Assembly: GCA_903772945.1 (NCBI GenBank)
Contig: CAICTM010000409.1
Coordinates: 1-64,000, forward strand
Direction: 5' to 3'
Source of the DNA: Seminavis robusta
Taxonomy: Eukaryota > Bacillariophyta > Bacillariophyceae > Naviculales > Naviculaceae
Length of the DNA: 64,000 bases
In this document: positions 53,655-63,054 of the stretch, piece by piece
Layout of the letters: each line of letters opens with the position of its first letter
How positions within the stretch are numbered: position 1 is the first letter of the stretch
The notes under the pieces: model-generated
Seen by the model: the letters and a program-made list of their open reading frames with translations, nothing else
What the model was told of the DNA's origin: nothing
Databases searched by the model: none
Position numbers and translations under genes: made by a program

Positions 53655-54040
53655 GCTCCATCCACACAGCTAAAGAAGAAGCGGGGATAAGAGAATAGAA
53701 GTGAACATGAATTGACATGCCCATGAGTTGACATTGTCAGGATGGATCCATTGAAGGAGCTTCTTCCGTCGCTTCCCGTGGAGATCTTCGAGCTGGCTGG
53801 CATTTTTGGCGATCTTTCACATTTTGTTTTCTTAAAAGTGAATTCTGGGTCACGCTTTTCTGTTCGTGTGGAAAGGGGACCCAGAGCGCAGGTCGTCGAA
53901 CAGCTTTGAGCAATCGCGTGTGGTCTTTGTTTTGCAAGACGACCCCCAACTCTTCAAACAAGGCTCACAAACAGGCTCACAAATTAAACCAACAATAAAC
54001 TCAAACACAGTAAACAGCTCTACAAAATCTATTCAACTAG
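53655..54040. other. Intergenic spacer between divergent genes
   Basis: A small minus-strand frame (53737-53961) has biased composition and no recognisable features. Otherwise nothing seen. Confidence 0.35.
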
Positions 54041-54884
54041 ATGATGAACTTGTCCACTCTTCCCCTTACCTTCCTGAACGCCATTGTCCCCACTTTGGTT
54101 GTGGCTGTCTCAGTTCACCGTTGGGTTCTGCGTAAAGAGTTTCCGGTCCATCAAAAAGGCGCCATTCTCATTTCTGGCACATCCTCTGGGATTGGACGGG
54201 CCACTTGTGAGTGGTTGGCTGGCCAAGCAATACCCACAAATTACTTTCTATGCTGGCGTGCCCAAAAAAATGCGGGGCTCTCCATTTGACTTGCCAAATG
54301 TCAAGCAAGTCATCCTAGTAGATATTACCAACCAACACCATGCCGATGCTGTGATTGAACAAATCAAAGTTGACCAGGTGCCTCTGATTGCTCTTGTCAA
54401 CAATCCAGGGCTCGATGACATCAGCACATTTGAATTCATGGGTGTTTACACAATTCGGAAAATCATGGAAGTCAACGTAATGGCAACCTACATGCTAACT
54501 CAGGCAGCACTTCCAATAATTCAACAAAACAAAGGCAGAATCATTACAGTGAGTTCTGCCCCAGGACTTCTTCCAGGTGGACGTCTTCTGGCAGCATACC
54601 AAGGCTCCAAGCATGCCCTTGAAGCCATGTTTGATGCATTGAGGGTAGAAGTAGCACCCCATGATGTTTCGATGAGTCTCATTGAACCGGGGTTCTTCTT
54701 GCAAAGCAACAGTGCGGAGCCTAGCACTGAATTGGCCACAACTACTGGAAGCATGGAAGCAACATGCCAAAACATCCAAGATGCCATTTTTGAAAAGTAT
54801 CCCAAACCTCGCTACCTGACCTCAAGAGTGGGAGCTTTGCCATCATGGCTAGCTGCCAGGGTGGTGAATGTTTTGCCCGCTTAA
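54041..54884 (+). pseudogene. Short-chain dehydrogenase/reductase gene with a frameshift
   Basis: The ATG at 54041 opens an N-terminal membrane anchor (LTFLNAIVPTLVVAVSV) and the Rossmann motif ISGTSSGIGRATCEWL (family TGxxxGIG). Near 54217-54228 the frame shifts: the sequence GAGTGGTTGGCTGGCC looks like an expected GAGTGGCTGGCC with four extra bases. The second frame continues with AKQYPQITFYAG, LVNNPG (family NNAG), TVSSAPG and the catalytic YQGSK (YxxxK), ending at 54884. Landmarks are otherwise intact, so the break is recent or an assembly error. A 21-base intron starting at GTGAGT would join the halves but is far below the size of the other introns here. SDRs of this layout act on steroids, retinoids or lipid-derived carbonyls at the ER; the substrate is unknown. 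Confidence 0.7.
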
Positions 54885-55100
54885 CTTGCCAATATTGCCC
54901 TGCATATGGAGACCATCGTGTTCCTGCTGCATATCCGTGTCTCTATTGAAAAGATGCCAGGAATAGCCAAGCAAAGTAGCTGCCAAAGATGATTTATCAT
55001 TGCCATGTGTCAAACCGGTCACTCTCCCCCCAATCAGTTAGTTATCCATTGATCCTGTCAGTAGTACGGTACTCAACAGACTGCAGATTGTCCCATTCTC

Positions 55101-57058
55101 CTATACTGTAAAATCATCATTACTTTGCTTCTCGCCCCGGCTGTTTTCCACACGAACCCATGTGCGGTGAACATCGACGTGTTTCTTTTCCAATGGCGGC
55201 GGGACCTCTTCTTTTGCACTCGGTATTCTCTCCGGGGCTGCTTCCCCCATTGCCAACGGTTGGATGGATTCTTGTCCACTGGCATCTAGTTTGTCATCAT
55301 GGTTGTCGACTGCTGCATGGTTTTCTTCAATCACTCTCAATGAATGATCCGTTGTGTGGTCGTCATGGTCATCATCTGCCGCGGAAGAACCACCATTCGC
55401 ATCATCATCATCATCATCATCATCATCCGAGCCCTCTTCTTCAATGCTGGTGGTCATGGCAAACTCTTTGATGATTTGTTGTCGCGCCTGTTGTCGCGCC
55501 ACACTGTGTCGGAACGAGGCTTCCAGTTTGAGGTGACGCTGTGACAACTGAACAATCATTTCGTCAAAGTTTTGTGCCGTGGACTTTTCTTCAACTGTCT
55601 CGTCGTCGTGATGGTCCTCCGAGAAGAGATCCCTTGGCATGTCGTCGGCTACGTCGCCATTCATCCTTATACCGGAGCACTCGCTCCCGTCCTCTGCGGC
55701 TCGAAACGACGACGACATGCATGCCGCGGTGTGTTGCGTATCGAGTAGTTCCGCATTGCCGTGCTCGTCATTCCGTTCCACGGCGTTGTTGCGGGCCACA
55801 CCCGTAGTGGTGGAAGATTCATCCCTGTCGTTGGGCCGCATAGAGAAAATACTCCAACGCGACGACGTCGTCGTCGACGACAACCCCACAAACAAGCCCA
55901 ACCGTGACGCGGATCGTTGCACGCTGTTTCGAATCTTGGCCACGGTTCGAGGACGACTCTTGAGAAAAATGAGAAAGTTCCAGAGACCTTGCAACGGTTC
56001 GGCAATGGCAGCCGCAATGTCCAGCCCGTAATGACTCCAATGGAACCAATGAGCAATGGACCACAGCGTGGATGGCAACCAGGTAATGACAAAGGAGAGA
56101 CTGTAGAGAATAGCCTGAATGGCAACACGGTTGGTATCTTGACTACTGCTGTGTGCCAGACGTTTCGTATGGCGTCGTGCTGATGATTGCAATCCGACAA
56201 TGGCATTGGAGTATCGAATGGATCGTTGGTGTGTGGTGCGTACCTCGCTGTAGAGCAATGCCATGGAGACACTGCAGGCCATGACGCAGAGCCAGAGGGG
56301 CACGTAAAAGAGTGCCAATCCCCAAGCCCAGGCATAGTCCCCTCGATCACATTCCACCTCTGGGTTGGCTTGGAAGCTGCTATTCCCGCAACCACCGGGA
56401 GATCCAATCACCCAGCATACCTAATATGAAGAAAGCAGAGAACGAATGGATGAGTGATCAACGAAGGTAGCTAGACCTAAGGCTACCCATACGTCAAGGC
56501 AACTAGCTATTTGCCAGCTAGCTAAGTAGCCGGATATGGTAGTGTGCCTGTGTATGCACTTACCGCCCCAATATGATTGTACTGCTTGAGTGGTAGCAAT
56601 AGCGTGGATGTTCCGAGTGTCCATGCTCCGACACAAACATGAATCCACTTTTCGACCCTTGCCAATTGTTGGTCGGTCCATCTCATTTTGATCATGAGTA
56701 GATAGAGCAGCGAAAGACTGGAATTGTAGAGTGGCGCTCCAATGGCAAATTGGAGCAAAAAGCCTTGCATAGTGCACGTGGTCACAGTCCCGGCGGCAAA
56801 GGCAAAGTCACTTTCGGCCGGCACGGCCCACGAGGACAAGAACCACGCGAAACTGGCGGCAATATCGACACAGCTCATGGCCAACAGAGTCCGTTGGACG
56901 GCTGTCGTGCCGCGACCTGCCTTGTGTTCTCCAATCACTTCGGCAATGATAAAGCAACTGCACGGGATACTGATCGACGCCGAAATCTTGGGGCTAATCG
57001 CCAACACTTGCTCCTGCAGCAGCGAATACCCACTAGCGCGTTCTTCCGCCGATGACAT
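55101..57058 (-). CDS. Seven-helix receptor of the cAMP-receptor-like (class E) type, 604 residues, two exons
   Basis: Exons 57058-56564 and 56420-55101 join in phase 0 to give HIGAVCWVIGSP, the ECL2-type CW motif of cAMP receptor-like GPCRs. The ATG at 57058 is preferred; the upstream reading comes from a GTG. Helix pattern: SIPCSCFIIAEVIG (TM1), TLLAMSCVDIAASFAWF (TM2), CTMQGFLLQFAIGAPLYN (TM3), VCVGAWTLGTSTLLLP (TM4), AWAWGLALFYVPLWLCVM (TM5), QAILYSLSFVITWLPSTL (TM6) and a final helix ending PLQGLWNFLIFLKSRP (TM7). A disulfide-type Cys precedes TM3. The cytosolic tail of about 300 residues is acidic, with a run of nine Asp encoded by a GAT/ATC microsatellite near 55399-55427, and Ser-rich. 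Such receptors couple to G proteins. The ligand is unknown. Confidence 0.85.
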
Positions 57059-58280
57059 GATAGATGGATGGATGGATGTAGTGTGTAGTGATGGTGTGTA
57101 GTGATGGTGGAGGGTGGATAGAGGAGTGGGTACAAGCTGGATTCCAAGCTGCGGTTCTTGATCAATGGATGCCACCGCTTAGATCAAGACAATAGAAGGG
57201 TTCTCTTTTTCTTTGGACGAGTATGATACCGTACGGTACGTACGATGAGCCTTGTTGCCACCGCGACAAGTTGCCATACACGGTGCACTGGTACCCCGCC
57301 AAGGCAGTCTTCTTGCTTTTGTCGGGAGTTTGGTGTGAGTGTTAGTCTAGTTTGGAGAGAGAACCTGACCGCTCGAGAGGGAGTGTAATGTAATGCCTTG
57401 TCACTACCGGTACCAGTTAGTTCATTACAAGGAAGCAGGAGGAAGGGGCTTGTTTGGTCTGCAGTCCGCAAGCAAGATGAAACCTGAAATTGCGAAAACT
57501 GAAGAAGTGGCACTGGATTTCTCAGACCCAGTGACCCAGTCCACCAGAACCAGTACCATACGGTACCCAGTAGCTAACTGGCTCGTGCCGGGCAGTGTGG
57601 CAAAGACCTTTTACCATGATTGAAGATCAATGGAGGCCACGTAAGAAGCTGGTGATTAATGTCAAATTCTCTTAAGGTTAATGTCTCTGATGAAACCTAC
57701 GAGTAACCTACGTGTCTTCATTTTCTTTTAGGCCCAAATTTCCATGATTTCTAAGTATTTAAATCCAGACTTTCCCAGGAAAAGAGATGCATGCAGTTGA
57801 TAGAATAGCTATGAAATGTTCAATGTTCATCCTTTATTGTTTTATAAGAAAAGAAGCTTGACAATCTCTTTTTTGTCTCCCCCACGTCAAGCCTGTACTG
57901 TCTCTATTTATTAAAAATAATTACATAATTACTACTACTAGCTAGTATGGATGGTTGAGTACGTCCTCCTCTTTTGTTCTCCTCCTTTCCTGTTCTGTCG
58001 CCTTCCGAATTCCCTCTTTAATTAACTCTAACTCTTAGAAGTATTGCTCTCATTTTTTGATTTTTTGAACAGATCGTCGATCCAAGTTTGCAACAGTACC
58101 AGTACGGTAAAAAAATAACTGTAACCTCGTCCTCCTGCTATCCGACATCCATTCGAGACAGCTCGATGTTGACATGTATGTATCCTTCACAAAAGTCTTC
58201 CATGCCATGGCAAGAGCAGCATGCCAAAATCACCAAGCCACATTAGCTGCACGCAAGTAGTACCGGTAGAGTAGATCAGA
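57059..58280. other. Intergenic region between divergent genes, no gene seen
   Basis: Contains TACCGGTACC near 57407 and 58262, and an AT-rich tract at 57830-58060. An open + strand stretch at 57393-57623 has no protein-like features. The promoters of the receptor and the glycosyltransferase genes must lie here. Confidence 0.4.
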
Positions 58281-59300
58281 ATGAAAGGGTATCAGGTCCA
58301 AGCCAACTTGGAGCAACGAATGTCATGGAGCACTCGTCTTTGGTGGTTTGTCGGGGTATTGAGCTTTTGCTTGTATTATGATGGAATCAGGTCCTTCCTT
58401 CGAGAGTATTCTTCTGTTATCAGAGGGAGAGAGCTACAACCACAGCAGCAGCAGCGAAGCAATACTGCCAAGGATCACCTCGTCCTTGAAAACGACGAGA
58501 GTGATCCCGCGACCAATGACGACTTGAAGCTTGCATTGTACATGACCACTCACTGGAGTGACGAGCACGAGGCTTTTCTACGAAGCTGTTGGCCAGCGGC
58601 AGTCCAACGATTCCCACAGCTGCAACAAGCCGACTTGATTGTCTACGATACCAGCTCGACTCGAACCGGTGTGCACGACAAGGAACACTACCACCTACTG
58701 CAGAGTTTGGGTTTCCATAATGTTCGCGTCTACCACGCACAAGACTACGAACACGCATGGACCAACTCTACTGCAAACTCTGCTGATGGCAGCACAGTGG
58801 ACTCGGAACAAATCAAGCAACAGGGTGCCATTACGGCCATGTTGGCTCCGTTCCCTTTTGCCCCGCCAGTAACAACCACAACAACCAACGACACAGCCTC
58901 CTGGTTCGATGATTACGATTGGGTCATTCGTCTTAACCCCGATGTTCTGTTTCGAAACGTCGACGATTGGATCCTACCCACGCTGCACAACACGACCGTG
59001 GATGCCATTGTGATCAAGTACTATCCCGGAGCATTGCACACCGACTTTTACGCCTTTCGACCGCACGCTATCGACGGGCATGCTCTTTGGTTGAAATATC
59101 ACAAACAAGCCAAACGAAAGCACTTTCATGCCGAGACGCACATCCATCCAGGATTTGCCAAAGTATTGCAACGTCGACGTGCTGCCTGGTTACCCAATGT
59201 CACCCTGACCGATGGATCCGCGCGAGTGGGGGGACCGCATTGTCCCGTCGTGCACGCTCATTCCATTCTATCGCACTGTCCCAACTATTTTGATTACTAA
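58281..59300 (+). CDS. Type II membrane glycosyltransferase-like protein, 339 residues
   Basis: The ATG at 58281 starts a short basic tail and a signal anchor at about 20-37 (WWFVGVLSFCLYYDG), then a Gln-rich stem. The lumenal domain contains KLALYMTTHWSDEHEAFLRSCWPAA, DLIVYDTSS, and, at about residue 213, DYDWVIRLNPDVLF, where the NPD triplet sits in the position of the metal-binding DxD of GT-A enzymes. Late blocks HTDFYAFRP, HAETHIHPGF and VHAHSILSHCPNYFDY carry many His residues. This fits a nucleotide-sugar-dependent transferase of the Golgi, of a family widespread in stramenopiles but without an assigned activity that I can name. It converges on a GT61-like gene 290 bp downstream on the other strand. 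Confidence 0.7.
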   Translation: MKGYQVQANLEQRMSWSTRLWWFVGVLSFCLYYDGIRSFLREYSSVIRGRELQPQQQQRSNTAKDHLVLENDESDPATNDDLKLALYMTTHWSDEHEAFLRSCWPAAVQRFPQLQQADLIVYDTSSTRTGVHDKEHYHLLQSLGFHNVRVYHAQDYEHAWTNSTANSADGSTVDSEQIKQQGAITAMLAPFPFAPPVTTTTTNDTASWFDDYDWVIRLNPDVLFRNVDDWILPTLHNTTVDAIVIKYYPGALHTDFYAFRPHAIDGHALWLKYHKQAKRKHFHAETHIHPGFAKVLQRRRAAWLPNVTLTDGSARVGGPHCPVVHAHSILSHCPNYFDY

Positions 59301-59319
59301 CGAATCGATAGATAGCTAG

Positions 59320-59589
59320 CTAGCCACTGGTACGATGTACAAAGATATAATACTGTCCCTGATGCAATTGCTGCCAGCTGCCGTGCGTATCGTCCACTAA
59401 AGAATACCAAGGATAACTGTGTCCAGCATATCCTTGGAGATGCTGTAATGTTTCGCTCAAGACGTGGCAGCTTGGATTCTCCCGTATGAAATCAACGAAG
59501 CGTTGCTTGGATTCTTGGAGCTGTGTCACTCGTCTCGTCTCGTCTCGTCTCGTCTCGTCTCGAGTCAATCGATCTAGAGTTGCTATCAT
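59320..59589 (-). other. In-frame 89-codon extension directly after the GT61 stop codon
   Basis: The GT61 gene stops with TAA at 59592-59590, and the next codon in the same frame is ATG at 59589, followed by 89 open codons. The middle is encoded by a TCTCG microsatellite (DETRRDETRR), but the rest reads protein-like (RFVDFIRENPSCHVL, YPWYSLVDDTHGSW). It may be a former C-terminus cut off by a recent stop, a separate small gene, or chance. Confidence 0.3.
59527..59562. repeat. TCTCG pentanucleotide microsatellite
   Basis: About seven uninterrupted units of CTCGT / TCTCG on the + strand, in the 3' flank of the GT61 gene. Confidence 0.9.
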
Positions 59590-60894
59590 TTACGACTTGT
59601 TGTTGTCTTGGAGTTGCTGCTGGCAGCAGGATTCCCGGTGCAGGACGAGCTCTTGAATGGCCAAGGCCGACATTCCCGGATGTGCCTCTACGGATTTGTG
59701 TTTGGCTTGGATGCGAAGCTCATAGGTGGACCAAAAGTACTTGATATCTTGCGTACGATTCTCGGGAGGCCCCGTGTAGAGTCCGACGGGCAGATGCCCA
59801 TTGGACGCAGCCAATGTCCCAAAGAGTTCGGGCCAGTGATATCCACGGGGAAAGAGTTCCAAAAATCCGCCACATTGGGGCATGAAAATACTGTTGGTGA
59901 GTTGTGCCCCATGGGGACTAATGAGGATGTCCACATTGGCCATGAATGCCGCTTGTTCCAAAAAGGATTTTCCATCAAAGGAATCGAGGTATTGGATTTC
60001 CGTGTGATTGATTTTGGAGGCTGCAATTTCTTGGATGATGTCGTGTGAATTGGAAACGTGCCGGTGTCCGACGCGATTGAGAAAGCCAATAGTGGGATAT
60101 TTGTTGTTTCGACAACCACTGCTTTCCAGCTTGTACTGTTTAATGATTCCACTTCGCAAGACTTCAGCATCCTGCGTGGATCTCATTTGATAGTAGACGG
60201 TGGTGGATTGGTTCCGTCCCGTTGTCAAGGCGTGTACGGCAGCCGCTTTGAAGTTCTTTTTGGGTTCTCTGACGCGCAGTCCAAAGGTCTCAACGAGGGC
60301 TTTCATGAATCCTTCGGTGAATTGCGATTTGAGACGGAATTGCTTGTCCAATAGCAAGGCCGGCTTTTTGGTTGGATTGGCCTGCCACCAGGAAAAACAC
60401 CTCAAAAGTTGCTGCATGGTATGCGGCAAATGAAAGGCACTGGCCAGATCCTGTTGGAATTCGCAAAAGGCCTCATTTTTGGGGGACGTGGGAAAGACGA
60501 GTTGGTTATGGATGTCAGCATCGTAGTAGGGCATTCCGGGGCCGTCCAGAAATTCCTCGAGTGGAAAATTGGCGGGAAAATGTCCCACTTCGTACATGTC
60601 CACTCTTTCTCGCTCTGCCATTTGTTGCGCTTTGTCGTGTAGCAAACGCCTCTTGGCGGCTACTAGTACCGGTATTGGAGAGTCCTCAGGAATGATGGCT
60701 TTGATTGCTTGTGGTGGTGATTGAGGAAAATCAGTCACCTGCTGCAAGCTCTCCATGTCTACGTCCGATTCTCGAAGCTGCAAGTCATACGACACAATCA
60801 CAGAGCCACAGGTGACAAGCAGGAACAGTGCTGCCAGTCTCGAGGGGGAAAACGCCATGGTCAGATTGCTAAAGGTAGCATTCAAGGAGTGCAT
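59590..60894 (-). CDS. GT61-like glycosyltransferase, type II membrane protein, 434 residues
   Basis: The ATG at 60894 is followed by a signal anchor at about 18-36 (RLAALFLLVTCGSVIVSYDL) and a stem. The lumenal domain has LLRCFSWWQANP, YYQMRSTQDAEVLR, YLDSFDGKSFLEQ, and the GT61 signature DILISPHGAQLTNSIF with CGGFLELFPRGYHWPELFG. It is a clear paralogue of the gene at 32057-33547 but lacks that protein's Asn and Thr homopolymers. Its C-terminus ends CCQQQLQDNNKS; the other copy ends in a Thr-rich tail after the equivalent SCCQQ. A second possible ATG lies 12 codons downstream. The enzymes probably add pentose or GlcNAc to glycoproteins or wall glycans in the Golgi; specificity is unknown. 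Confidence 0.85.
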   Translation of the reverse strand: MHSLNATFSNLTMAFSPSRLAALFLLVTCGSVIVSYDLQLRESDVDMESLQQVTDFPQSPPQAIKAIIPEDSPIPVLVAAKRRLLHDKAQQMAERERVDMYEVGHFPANFPLEEFLDGPGMPYYDADIHNQLVFPTSPKNEAFCEFQQDLASAFHLPHTMQQLLRCFSWWQANPTKKPALLLDKQFRLKSQFTEGFMKALVETFGLRVREPKKNFKAAAVHALTTGRNQSTTVYYQMRSTQDAEVLRSGIIKQYKLESSGCRNNKYPTIGFLNRVGHRHVSNSHDIIQEIAASKINHTEIQYLDSFDGKSFLEQAAFMANVDILISPHGAQLTNSIFMPQCGGFLELFPRGYHWPELFGTLAASNGHLPVGLYTGPPENRTQDIKYFWSTYELRIQAKHKSVEAHPGMSALAIQELVLHRESCCQQQLQDNNKS

Positions 60895-60953
60895 GGTGTT
60901 TTGTTGGGGTCTGATCGAAACGGGAAAGTTACTATGGATTAGAGAGAGCTAAG

Positions 60954-61613
60954 ATGAGGATGGGGACAGAGCTGGAGGGGAGGGCACAATTCAAGAACAC
61001 AAGGCAAGCAATCCAGTGTGCAAGCAGGGCAACATGGAAACCAAGGAAAGGGCCCTGGTGGGGTCTGATACGTTGGCTCGAGCGGAACAAAACGGAGGGG
61101 GGACCGACTATTGATGAAGAGGATCCCTTCGATCGAGCGGAACAAAAGCTTTGGGGTGGTACAGTCGTACAGCTGTACGCACGCCAGCCGGAATTCCGAC
61201 GGACGACAAAAACAAGAAGGCAGGACAAACTTCAGAGAAACGTGATCATCACCTGCCACCCGTCTCATTCAGTGCTCTATGTTTCGAACGAAACCTTATC
61301 ACAAGAAGCGTCGGTCCCTCCTCATCAAACAGAAAAGGAAATTGTCTTTGAAATAAAAGACGGAGTCGAGTCACCGCTTCCACAGAGCTCCAAATTGAAA
61401 TTCGGTCCGAGAGGGGAACACTACCGGTACAGGCTTCTGTTTCCGGCTTTGGGGGCACATTCTGCGTTGGAGCCAACAATTGAATACAAATGGACTGACT
61501 TTGCAGCAAACACTTACTTTTCCACTGCCCGATTCGATTCCAGTGTACGATGTACCCATTCGCGTCATTCATCGATCCGGCGAGGACGCCACCTTATCCA
61601 TCGAGTGGGATGA
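60954..61613 (+). CDS. Hypothetical protein, possibly frameshifted near its end
   Basis: An ATG at 60954 opens 219 codons with no family recognised. The part from about residue 120 to 190 reads protein-like (EKEIVFEIKDGVE, RLLFPALGAHS, EYKWTDFAANTYFSTARFD). From about 61538 another frame reads IPVYDVPIRVIHRSGED and ends EWDDTS at 61615-61617, a more natural C-terminus. The gene may therefore have a small indel or an unseen intron there. The N-terminal third is Arg/Lys-rich and less convincing, so the real start may be later. Confidence 0.3.
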   Translation: MRMGTELEGRAQFKNTRQAIQCASRATWKPRKGPWWGLIRWLERNKTEGGPTIDEEDPFDRAEQKLWGGTVVQLYARQPEFRRTTKTRRQDKLQRNVIITCHPSHSVLYVSNETLSQEASVPPHQTEKEIVFEIKDGVESPLPQSSKLKFGPRGEHYRYRLLFPALGAHSALEPTIEYKWTDFAANTYFSTARFDSSVRCTHSRHSSIRRGRHLIHRVG

Positions 61614-61617
61614 CACT

Positions 61618-61845
61618 AGCTAGCACGCTGGGTACAGTACCCATGCCCACACGGTAGAGTCGCATCCCTCGCGGTTGGATTGGTCCATTCCAATATCTCC
61701 TCCGAATGCTAGTACAGTAAAATTGAAAACAGAAAACACCCCAAAGAAGAATCGACATTTTAACACTCCGAGCCTTATCGGTCGGGCATGACTCTCGCCA
61801 CGCGAACGCGACACATTCGAACCGTGCCGACGACTTTGTTGGAGA
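61618..61845. other. Spacer upstream of the TIR-domain gene
   Basis: Contains an ACTAGCTAGC word at its left edge. No gene seen. Confidence 0.3.
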
Positions 61846-62620
61846 GTGTTTATTGAAGAATTGGTACCGTACGCTGTGCCCCACTCGATCTTTGCGAGGC
61901 ATCATGTGGAATATGATCAGCTTGTTTTGTTGAGCGACCATGATTGGGATCGTTTGGACGCGCCCATTGGTTGGATCCAAGCTACGAATCTTGAAGGGGA
62001 TCCTGTCGGGTCAAAACCAAGACTTGATGGCGCTGTATTCGGCCCTGGCATTCCTGTGCCATCCAAAGAGTCTATCAAGTATGACCATGGGCCCACCGGA
62101 TCACCAGCGAGGCCTCTACGATGTCTTTATCTCTCATCGTCACGAAGGAGGAGAAGATTTGGCACAAGCCATCAATCAAGTTGCAACTACAGGTACGTTC
62201 TGCAATAGTAGGTGTGGACGTAGTTTGTTTACACCGAAAGGCGCTCCTGATCCACTTTCGTGGGCATGCAGGTCATGTTCCCCGAAAAGAATCTACGAAT
62301 CTTTCTGGACGTCGACAATCTGCAAGATCTTGCTCTATTGCGGCTGGATTCCCAGTACTTTCTCCTGTTGCTCGCTCACGCCAGGTGTCTTGGAACGCCC
62401 ATATTGCCAGAGCGAAATCAAAGTAGCCCTGGGCGCCCAGAAGACGATTATCCTGGTGCACGATGTCAAGAATTGTGTCATTCCAAAGGCAAGCACGCTG
62501 CCCGTGGAAATACGGCCCGTGCTGGAACGAGTGACCATTCCGTACTTTCGAGAACATGCCTTTAGAGAGACGGCCATGCGAGAAATTGCCAAGGCAATGA
62601 AAATAATGATCCCTGCATGA
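61846..62620 (+). pseudogene. TIR-domain gene, frame interrupted, probably decayed
   Basis: Collinear TIR (Toll/interleukin-1 receptor) fold pieces are spread over frames. GLYDVFISHRHEGGEDLAQAIN (62112-62177) is the first strand and helix; NLRIFLDVDNLQD (about 62293-62331) is the second strand and BB loop; VLERPYCQSEIKVALGAQK and TIILVHDV (about 62386-62468) are the later core. A good donor (CAG|GTACGT near 62192) and acceptor (TGCAG|GT near 62271) could remove one gap, but the join does not keep the BB-loop frame, and another shift is needed near 62370. Upstream, 61846-62070 reads HDWDRLDAPIGWIQATN in a third frame with no ATG. TIR domains act as scaffolds or NAD-cleaving enzymes. A decayed gene is the simplest reading; errors in assembly or missed introns remain possible. 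Confidence 0.5.
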
Positions 62621-63054
62621 GTGAGTGAGAGTTGCGTTGATGGCTTGGACAGGACTGCAGGCCGATCGACACATACTAGCTAGCACACGGTACCTCTCGT
62701 CGTCACCCACACACGACTGGGACTGGAAGACAGCTTGGGATTTCAGGTGGGTGCGGTAAACGTTTTTATAAACTATGAGCATGTTTATTAGTCTAGTAAC
62801 GGTATTGTTTACTTCAACCCTATCTTTACCTCAACTTTCCGTCTAAAGTTGTCTTCCCATGCCGTGCATCGTGCATCGCATGCCAGTACCGGTACCGGTA
62901 GGACGAATAATAGCCACAGCAACAGCATTGCGAACCCTCTTTCTAAAGAGCAACTTCGATCTGAGAGATGGCACATCATGCAGTTTTATTTGCGTATTTG
63001 CGTATTTGCGTATTGAGCGATAGGACTGTCTGTTGCGGTGGCTTGCTGCAAAAG
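62621..63054. other. Intergenic spacer with one short inverted-repeat element
   Basis: Apart from the element at 62744-62843, it contains TACCGGTACCGGTAGG near 62886 and a TTTGCGTATTTGCG repeat near 62990-63012. No gene seen. Confidence 0.4.
62744..62843. repeat. Short inverted-repeat element, copy C (about 100 bp)
   Basis: The left end CAGGTGGGTGCGGTAAACG and right side TTCAACCCTATCTTTACC with TCAACTTTCC match copies A (48968) and B (50374). The interiors differ, as in MITE families. Confidence 0.7.

Noticed and set aside
54207-54228. A 21-base GTGAGT...AAG intron that would repair the SDR frame
   Set aside because: Far shorter than any other intron here and without a normal acceptor context; a four-base insertion is simpler.
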